A stretch of 64,000 nucleotides of DNA from Uliginosibacterium gangwonense DSM 18521 (GCF_000373965.1 NZ_KB892867.1:124001-188000); one strand, 5' to 3'; positions 1-8,729 are shown, numbered from the stretch's first letter. Made by a program: numbers and translations. The notes: generated from the sequence alone by a model not told the origin.

Positions 1-2
1 TT

Positions 3-587
3 ACTGACGCTGGCACGGATGCGCTCACCGGCCTCTACAATCGGCGCAAGACGCAGCGCATACTCAATCAGGAACTGGAACGTAGCCGCCGCTATGGTAT
101 TCCGCTGACTGTGGTGATGTTTGATGTCGACCACTTCAAGCTCGTTAATGACACCTTCGGCCACCCGGTAGGGGACATAGTGCTGGTTACCATCGCGCGC
201 CGCATCCGCCGCAAAATGCGCGCAACAGACCACCTGGGTCGTTGGGGGGGCGAAGAGTTCCTGCTGATCTGCCCGGAGACTGATCTGTCCGGTGCCATCC
301 GTATTGCAGACCGTATGCGCCGCACCATCAAACGCCGTGCAATGCAAAAGGCAGGCAACGTCACCGCGAGTTTTGGCGTTGCCAATTTCAATCCAGACGA
401 CCACCCGGATGCCGAAGCACTGGTTGCCGAGGCGGATCAATATCTTTACAAGGGCAAAGAAGCCGGGCGCGACTGTGTGTTCAGCCATCTGGGCAAAGCA
501 CAGAATCTGGCCGTGCCTGCTCAACTCTCCAGACTCAGCACCCTTAGTGGAGAAAACCGTAGCGTGCGTCGAGCGCGGCGGGAGTGA
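3..587 (+). CDS. GGDEF diguanylate cyclase, 3' part only
   Basis: The frame is open from the window edge, so only the last 194 residues are visible and the N-terminal sensor part lies outside. The visible part is almost entirely a GGDEF domain, which condenses two GTP into cyclic-di-GMP. It shows DALTGLYNRR at the domain start, FDVDHFK (metal/GTP site), and the active-site motif GGEEF at bases 246-260. An RATD tetrapeptide lies exactly five residues before GGEEF, which is the RxxD inhibitory (I-site) arrangement, so the enzyme should be active and subject to product inhibition. A short Ser/Arg-rich tail follows the domain. What controls the cyclase cannot be seen. Confidence 0.93.
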   Translation, partial: TDAGTDALTGLYNRRKTQRILNQELERSRRYGIPLTVVMFDVDHFKLVNDTFGHPVGDIVLVTIARRIRRKMRATDHLGRWGGEEFLLICPETDLSGAIRIADRMRRTIKRRAMQKAGNVTASFGVANFNPDDHPDAEALVAEADQYLYKGKEAGRDCVFSHLGKAQNLAVPAQLSRLSTLSGENRSVRRARRE

Positions 588-718
588 GCTTATTTTTATC
601 CATTTTGAATATAGGCTGGTACAAAAGCCTGCGCCGCATAGTGATAATGGAATAGAGTGAGGCCCGCGTTGTATGGCGGATCGACAAACAGGTATCTGAC
701 CAAATAGCCGCGTGCCCG

Positions 719-1552
719 TTATTTCACCGTGATGGTGAACGCTCGGATTCGGGTACTGCCTTGCCCGGATGCAATTTCGTTGCCAAGTTCCACCGAGGCC
801 ACCCAGTCCTGGCCGTCAATGATCTTGCGTGCCTGTAGGTGATCCAGGAAGAGTTTGATATCCAGTGATACCTGATGGGGTACTGGACTGGTGGCGCGGT
901 AGGCGATGTACTGCCAAGGCTTGGGGCCCCACGTGGCGGTGCCCGTGTAAAGTTCCCAATCAATGTTGTTGATGCGGACTGTTTCGCGGTACTGGCCGAA
1001 TGGGCGCAACGTGCCCCAGCTCTCAAGCCAGATCATCAGTTCATGTCGCAGTGGTGTATTGGTGGCGCCTTCGGGACGGCTGGCGGTACTGGTGAGCCAG
1101 AGGTCAAAGGCAAGATTGCCGTTGCCGTTCCTGGTTATCTCGTAGTTAAAATGGGTCTGGAGTGACTGCAGCGCATCGACTTGCCGGGGCAGGTCGGGTG
1201 TGGTGCTTTTGGACGCCCAGGGTTTGAGGCCATAGATGATTTCCGGGTAAGCGCGGACTTTATTGGAAGTAGGCCAGCTCCAATCCCACGCAAAGTCCAT
1301 CCCTGTTGTGGCCGAGCGAGCCATGCCGACGCATTGCTTGTAGCCGCGGATGCCTTTGGCGTTCCAGACATTGTTTTCCACTATGTAAGTATCGATGTTC
1401 TGGTTCTGCCAATCTGCGCATGAACTGGCGATTTCCCCGCCAGGCAGCGGATTCAAGGTGGCATCATTGTTCCTGCTGATTTTTTCGTTGGCACAAGCCG
1501 TTAACAGCACCATGAGTACGAAAGCGAGAGCAACGTGCGGGCTGAACTGCAT
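719..1552 (-). CDS. GH12-family endoglucanase/xyloglucanase lipoprotein
   Basis: A 277-residue lipoprotein: hydrophobic N-terminus ending in the lipobox LLTAC (Cys20), so it should be anchored to a membrane, probably the outer one. The body matches the GH12 retaining glycosidase fold. HELMIWL carries the presumed nucleophile Glu171, and GNEIASGQG near the C-terminus carries the presumed acid/base Glu259; the surrounding WLESWG..RPFG and INNIDWELYTG segments also fit. GH12 enzymes cut beta-1,4-glucan or xyloglucan. The start is the ATG preceded by GGGGAGG, not the ATG 24 codons upstream. No sugar transporter or other glycosidase lies beside it, so the exact substrate is unknown. GH12 is not common in proteobacteria. 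Confidence 0.82.
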   Translation of the reverse strand: MQFSPHVALAFVLMVLLTACANEKISRNNDATLNPLPGGEIASSCADWQNQNIDTYIVENNVWNAKGIRGYKQCVGMARSATTGMDFAWDWSWPTSNKVRAYPEIIYGLKPWASKSTTPDLPRQVDALQSLQTHFNYEITRNGNGNLAFDLWLTSTASRPEGATNTPLRHELMIWLESWGTLRPFGQYRETVRINNIDWELYTGTATWGPKPWQYIAYRATSPVPHQVSLDIKLFLDHLQARKIIDGQDWVASVELGNEIASGQGSTRIRAFTITVK

Positions 1553-1671
1553 GGTGGGGCCTCCCCGGTAACATCGTTCAGCGCCGAGTATGAGCTTTGA
1601 GGTGCTGTAGAGACAAGCAAGCATTCCCTCATAGACAAAGGCTGCCTTCTTTTTAAGGGGCTTTGGCGACG

Positions 1672-2724
1672 TTAAGGCCGTGGCCTGGGCATGGTGGAGA
1701 GGATGCGTTCCCAGAATACGGCGCGTTTATGGGCGTCTTCCACCGGTTCAAGCCAGATGAGTTTGTCACTCTCCCGCATGCTTGGCTGGTTTGTTTCCTT
1801 GAGCGTGCTGGACAGGCCCTGTACTTCCGTGAGCTGACGACCTGCGGCCGGGGTGAGCATGTGGTTGATCCAGGCTTCGGCCAAGGCGGGGTCTGCTGTG
1901 CGCTTGAAAATAGCCCAACAGTCGAGCCACGCCAGTGCCCCTTCGCGGGGGATGACGTAGCCGATGTCCGCTCCGGCTTTGTCAAGCGCGCGGATTTGCT
2001 GGTCGCCGTAATTGGCGTAGATCAGAGCGATTTGTTTGTCATTGAACAGGGCTACCGCCTCTTCTGGCGAGCTGTAGGTGCCCGCCACGTTGGCACGCAG
2101 GGCCGTGAGGCGTTCGACAACTTTGTTGAACTGTGCATTGTTGAGCGCAAAAGGGGTACGGATGCCCAGGGTGAGTGCCGTCAGGCTGAAATTATGGGCG
2201 CTGCCGTTGAAGATGAGCACTTTGCCTTTGTAGCGTGCTTCCCACATCGCCGTCATGGAAGTAGGGGGCTGGCTGACGAGCTTGCGGTTGTAGATCAGCC
2301 CCATGGCCGAGTAGGTGTAGGGGATGGCGTAGGTTGCGCCCCCACGCATCAGGCCGGGGATGTTTTTGCGTTGGGCAAAACGGCTGAGTTGGTTGGCCAG
2401 GTTGGGGATGCTTTGCGTGCGGATGGGGGAGACCAGTTCGACATCAATGTAGCGTTGCAACTCGGCTGTGTTGACCGCCATCAGGTCAAAGGCACGTCCG
2501 TCATCCTTGCGGGCCAGATCCCAGAGTTCATCGTCGGAATTTACCACGGTCAGCTCGACGTTGACGTGATGCTGGTTCTCAAACGCCTTGATCTGCTCCG
2601 GGCTGGCGTAGCCCGGCCAGGAGAGGATGCGTAAAGATTCGGTAGCCCCGGCGGCCGTGCAAACCAACAACGCGACCCACAGGGCGAGACTGTATTTGAG
2701 CAGGCAACGACGATGTGTTTGCAT
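1672..2724 (-). CDS. Orphan periplasmic polyamine-type (PotD/PotF-like) solute-binding protein
   Basis: A 350-residue secreted protein with a basic, hydrophobic signal peptide (cleavage near residue 27, after AAGA). The start of the mature protein, LRILSWPGYASPEQIKAFE, is characteristic of the spermidine/putrescine-binding family (PotD/PotF), which delivers substrate to an ABC importer from the periplasm. Later segments (YAIPYTYSAMGLIYN, ALIYANYGDQQIRAL) fit a two-lobe binding protein. No permease or ATPase gene is adjacent. It is divergent from another binding-protein gene across about 260 bp. The ligand is inferred from family only; a sensory role, or a transporter encoded elsewhere, is possible. 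Confidence 0.8.
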   Translation of the reverse strand: MQTHRRCLLKYSLALWVALLVCTAAGATESLRILSWPGYASPEQIKAFENQHHVNVELTVVNSDDELWDLARKDDGRAFDLMAVNTAELQRYIDVELVSPIRTQSIPNLANQLSRFAQRKNIPGLMRGGATYAIPYTYSAMGLIYNRKLVSQPPTSMTAMWEARYKGKVLIFNGSAHNFSLTALTLGIRTPFALNNAQFNKVVERLTALRANVAGTYSSPEEAVALFNDKQIALIYANYGDQQIRALDKAGADIGYVIPREGALAWLDCWAIFKRTADPALAEAWINHMLTPAAGRQLTEVQGLSSTLKETNQPSMRESDKLIWLEPVEDAHKRAVFWERILSTMPRPRP

Positions 2725-2986
2725 AAGACTCGGCTAAAGGCTGTATGTTTGAATTATTGAGGATGTTCCAGGTGTTTTGTAGCAAGATACAAAAAGATAC
2801 CTCTGTGTCGGTTTGATCTACAGGATGCCTTTGGGCTTTGGGTAATGCTGAAAAGAGGATAAAGCATACTTTCTCTACTATTCTCAGTGGATAGTGTGCC
2901 CATGTATGCAAGTGTGCCAAGGCGTGGGTGTGCTGGTCAAAAGGGTAGTTTTCTGCATAAAAACACCTGAGCCTATGGGGGGAGAC

Positions 2987-3748
2987 ATGTCATGGTTATG
3001 TAGGTTGATGCAGCTTGCCGTGGTGTGTCTGTTTGCGCCTTTTGCTGCCAATGCTGAGCAACAGCCTCCTTTGCGCTTGGTGACGCTCGATTATCCACCT
3101 TACATCATGCAGGATGCCAACGGTGCCAAGGGGGTGGTGGTTGATCTTGTGCGTGAAGTGTTTGCACGCATGAATCGTCAGATCAATATTGAATTTTACC
3201 CTTGGGTACGTGCGACTGCTTTGGTTGAAGCTGGGGTGGCGGACGCCATCTTTACAATCAAGCCCACGCCACAACGTGAGGCGTACATGATCTTCCCGCG
3301 TGAATCAATCCTTGCCCAGGATTACGTATTCTTTATCCGCAAGGATTCCCCTTACCGATTTAATGGGGATTTTCAGTCTTTGGCCACAGCACGGATTGGT
3401 GTTGTATTGCATACTTCCTATAGCAGCCGTTTCGATACGGCAGCCGCCCAGGGGGTATTTAACAGGATTGATGCTGCCAGCAGTTACGAACTCAACTTCC
3501 GTATGTTGCTCGCCCACCGGGTAGACGCCGTGATCTGTAGTCGCCTGGTTGGCTGGCAATATTTGGTTGGCATGCAGGGTGCTGATCAGGCAATGGTCAG
3601 CGGTCCCCCTGTCGAGACCACTGTTTCCTATCTGGCCTTCAGCCGCAAACCTGGGGCTGAGCAACTGGCCGCGCAATTTGACCAGATTGTGGCAAAAATG
3701 AAGGCCGATGGTTCGTTTGCAGACATTATGCAGAGGTATTCAAGATAA
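2987..3748 (+). CDS. Orphan periplasmic binding protein, amino-acid (SBP_bac_3) type
   Basis: About 253 residues: signal peptide ending near FAANA, then a small two-lobe binding domain of the amino-acid ABC type (LRLVTLDYPPYIMQD, GVVVDLVREVFARM, YPWVRATALVEAGVADAIFTIKPTPQR). The full domain is present, ending at FADIMQRYS. The start is uncertain: the ATG at 2987 follows a G-rich GGGGGGAG tract very closely, the ATG at 2975 lies before it, and the ATG at 3008 also opens a plausible signal peptide. No transporter partner lies nearby. It resembles the genes at 19.7 kb and 45.8 kb in type. Ligand unknown. Confidence 0.8.
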   Translation: MSWLCRLMQLAVVCLFAPFAANAEQQPPLRLVTLDYPPYIMQDANGAKGVVVDLVREVFARMNRQINIEFYPWVRATALVEAGVADAIFTIKPTPQREAYMIFPRESILAQDYVFFIRKDSPYRFNGDFQSLATARIGVVLHTSYSSRFDTAAAQGVFNRIDAASSYELNFRMLLAHRVDAVICSRLVGWQYLVGMQGADQAMVSGPPVETTVSYLAFSRKPGAEQLAAQFDQIVAKMKADGSFADIMQRYSR

Positions 3749-3836
3749 ATATATTCTTCTTCTGTAGCCTGGATTCAATGGATGGTGCTACGTAAGTTGT
3801 GGCGCTGATTGCCTACAAATTCGTACCCATAGTGAA

Positions 3837-4364
3837 TCATTCATGCACAGAAGGCTCATGTGTCATATCCAGCGCCGCCAGTAAGGTGCGCAAGCCTGTA
3901 TCCAGGGCTTCTGCCGTGTGTGTATCCAGGGGGGCGAGGATGGCGGCCATATTGGTCACATGTGCAACGACCGCCTGATCAATCAAGGCGAAGCCGCCGG
4001 GGGTCAGGCGTACAAGCAGGCTTCGGGCGTCGTCGGGATTGGGGATGCGTTCAACCAAACCACGTTCGGCCAGTAACTGCAACTGCCGGGTCATGGTGCC
4101 AGAGGAGAGCATTAGGCTGGAAAACAGGGCTGTTGGGGCGAGGCAGTAGGGGGCGCCACTGCGGCGCAACGTAGCCAGCACATCGAATTCCCAACTACTG
4201 AGCCCATGATGCGCGAACACTTCATTCAGGTGCTTGTGGATGAGGGCTGCACAACGCCCCATGCGCCCCAGTAGCCCCATCTGAAAAGTGTCCAGATCAG
4301 GGCGTTCTTGCGCCCATTGCTGGCGGATCGCATCGACTGCATCAGGCTTGTGTAGGGGGGACAT
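3837..4364 (-). CDS. MarR-family regulator, PecS/UrtR-like
   Basis: A 175-residue winged-helix repressor. The helix-turn-helix and wing are clear: LSSWEFDVLATLRRSG, LMLSSGTMTRQLQLL, GLVERIPNPDDARSLLVRLT. The N-terminal extension with a Trp (QQW) and the WEFDVLATLRR segment recall the PecS/UrtR branch, whose members respond to urate-like ligands or oxidative conditions; that placement is inference. It is divergent from a DMT-family transporter, the same arrangement as pecS-pecM. Two copies of an 18-bp palindrome lie in the shared intergenic region, so it probably represses itself and the transporter until a ligand binds. Confidence 0.88.
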   Translation of the reverse strand: MSPLHKPDAVDAIRQQWAQERPDLDTFQMGLLGRMGRCAALIHKHLNEVFAHHGLSSWEFDVLATLRRSGAPYCLAPTALFSSLMLSSGTMTRQLQLLAERGLVERIPNPDDARSLLVRLTPGGFALIDQAVVAHVTNMAAILAPLDTHTAEALDTGLRTLLAALDMTHEPSVHE

Positions 4365-4380
4365 GATGGCTTTGGGGATT

Positions 4381-4398
4381 TGTCTTGGATGCGAGATA
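4381..4398. promoter_or_regulatory. MarR-type operator, copy 1 (marR side)
   Basis: TGTCTTGGATGCGAGATA, an imperfect palindrome that matches the copy at 4439-4456 at 14 of 18 positions or better in its arms (TNTCTTG/CGAGATA). It overlaps the weak -10 region of the marR-side promoter, which fits autorepression. Confidence 0.6.
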
Positions 4399-4433
4399 TT
4401 TTCCTTGACCCGAGGAAAACGTCAAGTTAATCT
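4397..4433. promoter_or_regulatory. Overlapping divergent promoters of marR and eamA
   Basis: Plus strand: TTGACC (4405-4410), 17 bp, TAATCT (4428-4433) points to the transporter. Minus strand: TTGACG (complement of 4420-4425), 18 bp, AAATAT points to marR. The two -35 hexamers lie in an inverted repeat, CTTGAC at 4404-4409 and GTCAAG at 4421-4426, so the two promoters interlock back to back. The -10 boxes are weak and the assignment is by eye. Confidence 0.4.
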
Positions 4434-4438
4434 GGATT

Positions 4439-4456
4439 TATCTTGAATTCGAGATA
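4439..4456. promoter_or_regulatory. MarR-type operator, copy 2 (transporter side)
   Basis: TATCTTGAATTCGAGATA, a palindrome with one mismatched pair. It sits just after the presumed -10 box and ends five bases before the transporter ATG at 4462, so it covers the start point and ribosome-binding region. The pattern resembles, from memory, palindromes bound by MarR-family members such as Bacillus MhqR. Confidence 0.7.
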
Positions 4457-4461
4457 AATCC

Positions 4462-5328
4462 ATGCCGACTAAAATGTCTTTCTTTGATGTTCTTCTGACT
4501 GCCTGCGTCCCTGTGATATGGGGGACAACTTATATCGTGACCAGCCAATTGCTGCCGCCGGGCCTACCAATGACGGCTGCGGTGATCCGGGTATTGCCTG
4601 CTGGTTTGGTATTGATCCTGTGGACGCGCCATCTGCCTGCGCGGGGGGAGTGCTTACGCCTGCTCTTGCTCTCATTCTTGAATATCGGAGCTTTTCAGGC
4701 ACTGCTCTTTGTCGCAGCCTATCGTTTGCCCGGCGGGATTGCAGCGTTGCTTGGCGCCTGCCAGCCCTTAGTGTTGATGGGCTTGGTCTGGGTGGTGGAA
4801 CGTCGCGCGCCGCGCCCGCTGATACTGGCTGCGGCACTGCTTGGTGTGGGCGGAATAGCTTTGCTGCTGGATGTGGCGCATCGGCAGTGGGACATGATCG
4901 GGCTTGCCGCCGCCGCATGCGGGGCCGTGGTGATGGCATGCGGAATTTATCTCACCCGGCGTTGGGGGAGCAGCTTGCCCGTCTTGTCTCTCACTGGCTG
5001 GCAGTTGCTGCTTGGAGGTGGCATGCTTCTGCCGCTGGCTATCTTCACTGAACCCGGTCTGCCTGTGCTCACGGGGTGGAACTTTGCCGGGTATGCCTAT
5101 CTGTGCGTGTTTGGCGCGCTCATCGCCTATGCCCTGTGGTTTCGCGGTGTGCGCCGTTTGCCGTCGGTGTCCGTGGCGGCTTTGGGGCTGCTCAGTCCTG
5201 TTACGGCGGTGATATTGGGCTGGTGGCTACTCGGGCAGCAGCTACAAGGCTTGCAGCTGCTGGGGTTGGCGCCGGTATTGGCAAGTGTTTACGCTGTGCA
5301 ATGGGGCAGTATCACGCAACGCGGATGA
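4462..5328 (+). CDS. EamA/DMT-family exporter, PecM-like
   Basis: A 288-residue integral membrane protein with about ten hydrophobic segments in two EamA repeats; PVIWGTTYIVTSQLLPPGLP at the start and PVTAVILGWWLLGQQL near the end are typical. Such transporters export metabolites or small toxic compounds. It is divergent from a PecS/UrtR-like MarR regulator and has an operator directly before its start codon, so expression is probably induced when the regulator binds its ligand. There is no strong Shine-Dalgarno; GAGAT inside the operator may serve. The substrate is unknown. Its 3' end lies 14 bp from the convergent holA end. Confidence 0.87.
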   Translation: MPTKMSFFDVLLTACVPVIWGTTYIVTSQLLPPGLPMTAAVIRVLPAGLVLILWTRHLPARGECLRLLLLSFLNIGAFQALLFVAAYRLPGGIAALLGACQPLVLMGLVWVVERRAPRPLILAAALLGVGGIALLLDVAHRQWDMIGLAAAACGAVVMACGIYLTRRWGSSLPVLSLTGWQLLLGGGMLLPLAIFTEPGLPVLTGWNFAGYAYLCVFGALIAYALWFRGVRRLPSVSVAALGLLSPVTAVILGWWLLGQQLQGLQLLGLAPVLASVYAVQWGSITQRG

Positions 5329-5342
5329 TGCGTGTTACAGCG

Positions 5343-6356
5343 CTACTGCGCCCGCACACGGAGCGCCAGTTGCAGGAACTCGTCCCAGATATCACCTTTG
5401 CCCAGCCCCTTGACCATGCGATCAATGCGGGCTGCATGGACGAGTGCGGCGCGCAGCACGCCCGCCTTCAGGCGCGGAATGGCGCGTTTGCAGAGTGCCT
5501 GGCGTGGGCCGAAGACGCGTTCGGCCCGCATGGCTCCATCAATGGGTTGGCCTGAATCCACTGCTCCGCGCAGGTTGGTCAGCGTGCGGATTTCGTTGGT
5601 GAGTGCCCAGAGCACGAGTGGCGGGGCCGCACCTTCACCCTTGAGGCCATCGAGCAGACGGGCGCAGCGCACGGCATCGCCTTCGAGCACTGCGGTGCGC
5701 AGCTTTTCCGTGTCATATCGGGCTACATTGAGCACTGCGTCGGCTACTTGTTCTAGGCTTAATGGGCCAGGGCCGAAGAGCAGGGCGAGCTTCTGGATTT
5801 CCTGATGGGCTGCAAGCAGGTTGCCTTCCACGTGCTCGGCAATGAAAATCAGCGCCTCACGCGGAGCGCTCTGTTCCTGGCGGGCCAGACGCCCGGCAAT
5901 CCATTGTGGCAGGTGGGCCAGGTCCGGCGCGTTGCATTCCAGGGTGACGCCTGCCTCGGCTATCGCTACGAACCAAGCCTGTTTGCGAGCAGCCCAATCC
6001 AACTGTGGCAGGCTGATCAGGGTAATCACACCGCCGTGTGGGTCCAGCTCCTTGGCCGTGCGTTGCAGTGCTTCGCCACCTTCTCGTCCGGGCTTGCCGG
6101 TGGGAATGCGCAGATCTATAAGCTTGAGGTCGCCAAACAGCGAAAGGTTGCCGGAAGCCAGCCCGAACTGGTTCCACTTGAAGCCTTGGGTGACGACCAG
6201 CACTTCACGCTCTGTGACGCCCTGTTTGCGCGCCGCCGCCCGGATGAGGTCGGCCGCTTCAATCACCAGCAGTGGCTCGTCGCCGTGCAGTACGTAAAGC
6301 GGCGCCAGCTCACGTTCAAGGTGTTGCGGCAATTGTTCCGGGCGCAGATTGGGCAT
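5343..6356 (-). CDS. holA: DNA polymerase III delta subunit
   Basis: A 337-residue protein of normal length for HolA, the clamp-loader subunit that opens the beta clamp. N-terminal PLYVLHGDEPLLVIEAADLIR and the following WNQFGLASGNLSLFGDLKLIDLRIP are characteristic, with a C-terminal helical collar domain (ALVHAARIDRMVKGL). It starts 14 bp after the lptE stop on the same strand, the usual lptE-holA order. In many proteobacteria leuS comes directly before these two; here leuS is about 19 kb away. Confidence 0.95.
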   Translation of the reverse strand: MPNLRPEQLPQHLERELAPLYVLHGDEPLLVIEAADLIRAAARKQGVTEREVLVVTQGFKWNQFGLASGNLSLFGDLKLIDLRIPTGKPGREGGEALQRTAKELDPHGGVITLISLPQLDWAARKQAWFVAIAEAGVTLECNAPDLAHLPQWIAGRLARQEQSAPREALIFIAEHVEGNLLAAHQEIQKLALLFGPGPLSLEQVADAVLNVARYDTEKLRTAVLEGDAVRCARLLDGLKGEGAAPPLVLWALTNEIRTLTNLRGAVDSGQPIDGAMRAERVFGPRQALCKRAIPRLKAGVLRAALVHAARIDRMVKGLGKGDIWDEFLQLALRVRAQ

Positions 6357-6370
6357 GGCGGGGCGAAGGC

Positions 6371-6880
6371 CTATTTGGCCTCGGGCATCCGAGTGGCAGC
6401 CAGACGGCGTATGAGTTGCTGGATAACGTCTTCCTGCATCTCTGCATAAATCACTTTCTCTTCCTGTTCCTTGGCCAGCGCCAGGGCGTCTTTAAAGCTG
6501 ATGTCCCGAATGACGCTGATTTCGCTCAGTGGGGTGATTTCGCGTCCATCGCGCCCCACCAGACGGAAGGAAAAGTACTGACGCAACTGGTAGGCACTGA
6601 CTGCACCCGCTGAGTTCAGGCCCAGAATGTCTTTCTCCCTGAAATCATGAACAACTTGCAGGCGCACATCGGCATCGTCTGGTTGCGAGGCAATACGTGT
6701 GGTGCCGCTGTAGCCGATTTCACGTTTGACGGCGATGGCAAAGTCCGAATACGGGTCGATACCCAGAAAGATGCTGCGGAAGGGCAGATCCATCGAGCCG
6801 CGCAGGTGGAAGCCGCAAGCCACAAGCAGCAGGCAACAGAGTGCAGGCAGCAGCGCTTTGAAGAAATGTTTGGCAGTCAT
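6371..6880 (-). CDS. lptE: LPS-assembly lipoprotein LptE
   Basis: A 169-residue lipoprotein with lipobox LLVAC (Cys22) followed by GFHLRGSMDLPF, the LptE signature. LptE plugs the LptD barrel in the outer membrane and helps deliver LPS to the surface. The start is the ATG at 6880, which gives a normal signal peptide; a longer reading frame upstream would bury it. It is followed at 14 bp by holA. Length and the C-terminal RxLAATR helix fit the family. Confidence 0.93.
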   Translation of the reverse strand: MTAKHFFKALLPALCCLLLVACGFHLRGSMDLPFRSIFLGIDPYSDFAIAVKREIGYSGTTRIASQPDDADVRLQVVHDFREKDILGLNSAGAVSAYQLRQYFSFRLVGRDGREITPLSEISVIRDISFKDALALAKEQEEKVIYAEMQEDVIQQLIRRLAATRMPEAK

Positions 6881-6979
6881 TGGGGCTGGGGCAAGAGTCA
6901 GAGAATCAGGTTGGTATTCTAACCCGGATCGTTGGCCAACGCCCACGCAGCCCATCCTGGCTGCGTGGGGTGTGCGGCA

Positions 6980-7807
6980 TCATGCCTGGGCAGATTCCTC
7001 CCGTACAGGGATGAACAGATCCGTCTCGGATTTTGCATCCTGAGGTCCGGTGTAGCGCTCACCATAGCGCTCCAAGTCCGGGCCATGGGTGGGGGTGAGT
7101 TTCCAGGTCGTCTCCAGCAATTGCCAAGCCTGCCGGAAGGTTTCGCTGATTTCTTGCACCGGCCCTACATGGGTGACGCACACATAGCGCTGTGCCGGGA
7201 TCGTGGTGCGCTCCATGCCCGTGGGGATGGGTGCACCGGCTACGGTGGCGCATCCCGCGTAGTAGCGGAAGCGCTCGCTGTCGATGCGCTCACAGACGCC
7301 GTACCATGCTCCGCCGGGTGTTTGGCCGATGATCTCGCTGCAGCGTGGATTGAGCCGATCCCACAGAGCCGGGATGGGGGAGGGATCTTCGCATATGACA
7401 GACATGCCGATGAGGTCAAATGCGGGGAGATCGACGATGGTGTATGGCAGATTCATGACAGACCCTTTCTCGATGTGAAGAATGAAGTGTTCCAACTCAT
7501 CGAGCAGACGGGAGCGTTCCGCGATCTCGGCACGTAGCGTGTTCTGGTGCTGTCGCAGGAAGGCGGCGAAGTCCTGTGGGTGATCCAGCGCGCCTTGCTC
7601 ACGCAAGGACTGGATCTGCTCCAGCGGTACTGCCAAGCGTCGCAGATGCAGTATGTGCTCCAGTTGGGCGATTTGTTCCGCGCTGTAGAAGCGGTAGCCC
7701 GTATCCGGGGCTACCCACGCCGGGGCAAACAGGCCAATCGCATCGTAATGCCTCAAGGTACGCGTGGTAATGCCCAGCAGACGGGCAAGCTGGCCAATCG
7801 GGATCAT
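6980..7807 (-). CDS. MerR-family regulator with GyrI-like effector domain (BmrR type)
   Basis: A 275-residue two-domain protein. Residues 1-70 form a MerR winged helix (IGQLARLLGITTRTLRHYDAIGLFAP, GYRFYSAEQIAQLEHIL). A dimerisation helix follows. From about residue 120 it has a GyrI/AraC effector-binding-like domain (MNLPYTIVDLPAFDLIGM, YYAGCATV, IPAQRYVCVTHVGPVQEI, ending with a typical DLFIPVRE strand). Such proteins activate drug- or stress-response promoters with long spacers after binding hydrophobic cations. No target gene is adjacent, and its own upstream region has a promoter of the MerR type. Confidence 0.92.
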   Translation of the reverse strand: MIPIGQLARLLGITTRTLRHYDAIGLFAPAWVAPDTGYRFYSAEQIAQLEHILHLRRLAVPLEQIQSLREQGALDHPQDFAAFLRQHQNTLRAEIAERSRLLDELEHFILHIEKGSVMNLPYTIVDLPAFDLIGMSVICEDPSPIPALWDRLNPRCSEIIGQTPGGAWYGVCERIDSERFRYYAGCATVAGAPIPTGMERTTIPAQRYVCVTHVGPVQEISETFRQAWQLLETTWKLTPTHGPDLERYGERYTGPQDAKSETDLFIPVREESAQA

Positions 7808-7837
7808 TCGTCACATGCTCCATGTATGCTCACACTC

Positions 7838-7868
7838 ATCTTCGGCTTTGCCGTTGCGTCAAGGTCAA
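7838..7868 (-). promoter_or_regulatory. Candidate MerR-type promoter and operator
   Basis: On the minus strand TTGACC (complement of 7863-7868), a 19-bp spacer and GAAGAT (complement of 7838-7843) precede the merR gene. The spacer contains an imperfect inverted repeat at 7846-7864 (CTTTGCCG/CGTCAAGG). A 19-bp spacer with an operator inside it is the hallmark of MerR-controlled promoters, so autoregulation is likely. Confidence 0.45.
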
Positions 7869-8279
7869 GCACTTTTTTGGATAAGGCGGAAACCTGTAGT
7901 GGGGGATGAGGCTCTACGAACAGGTTCTATGCTACTAGGAGACCTTGGGTATTGGTATCCAATTCAATTTGAAACCCATCCACATTGTTAGCACGAGCTG
8001 AGCGAACAGATATTGCCGGTGTGATGATTTTGGCATGGTGGTGTGTGGATTGTTATGATATTTGTTTATGTAATTGAGATGGTCTTTGCTGATTGGTTCT
8101 TTTCTATGAAGCAAGCTGTGGTGTTGCTGCGTTCGCATATTGAAACTGTTTGATCACCTTGTGTCGGGTTTGGCAGCGGATCGCCTGTCACGGGGAGTTT
8201 GCGCGGATGCCTTTGCCGTGTACACTCGCGCACGGCACAAAATTTGCGCTTTCTTTTTTCTCTTTCTGGTGAGTTCAAC
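7869..8279. other. Intergenic region before dut, no gene seen
   Basis: About 410 bases between divergent merR and dut. The middle (8000-8110) is AT-rich. No reading frame here has family resemblance. A possible dut promoter is TTGCGC (8198-8203), 17 bp, TACACT (8221-8226), both boxes only partly matching consensus. Confidence 0.4.
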
Positions 8280-8729
8280 ATGCAAACGCTCGACATCAAG
8301 ATTCTTGACCCCCGCCTTCAGGACGCCATGCCCCAATACGGTACAGCCGGTGCGGCCGGGTTGGACTTGCGGGCGTGCATTGATGCTCCTCTGACGCTCA
8401 ACCCTGGGGATACACACCTGATTCCATCCGGGATGGCGATCCATTTGGCTGATCCAGGGCTTGCCGCCCTGATCCTGCCACGCTCGGGCCTAGGCCACAA
8501 GCACGGCATCGTGATGGGCAATCTGGTCGGGTTGATTGATTCGGATTACCAGGGGCAGGTGTTTGTGTCGACCTGGAATCGGGGCAAGGAGCCTTTCACG
8601 ATTCAGCCGATGGACCGCATCGCCCAACTGGTCGTGGTGCCGGTGGTACAGATGGCGTTGAATGTGGTGACGGATTTCGAAGCCAGCGAGCGCGGTAGTG
8701 GCGGTTTTGGCAGTACGGGTCGTCAATAA
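8280..8729 (+). CDS. dut: dUTP diphosphatase (dUTPase)
   Basis: A 149-residue trimeric dUTPase, which hydrolyses dUTP to dUMP and keeps uracil out of DNA. All five motifs are visible in order: [30 protein letters not shown] (substrate Asp and beta-hairpin), [10 protein letters not shown] and the C-terminal [11 protein letters not shown] glycine-rich arm. The ATG at 8280 is preceded by GGTGAG; an upstream in-frame ATG would add residues the family lacks. In many bacteria dut neighbours coaBC; it stands alone here. A GC-rich hairpin follows. Confidence 0.97.
   Translation: MQTLDIKILDPRLQDAMPQYGTAGAAGLDLRACIDAPLTLNPGDTHLIPSGMAIHLADPGLAALILPRSGLGHKHGIVMGNLVGLIDSDYQGQVFVSTWNRGKEPFTIQPMDRIAQLVVVPVVQMALNVVTDFEASERGSGGFGSTGRQ

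Noticed and set aside
1663..2634. Plus-strand open frame of 323 codons
   Set aside because: It is antisense to the PotD-like gene, whose protein is clearly recognisable.
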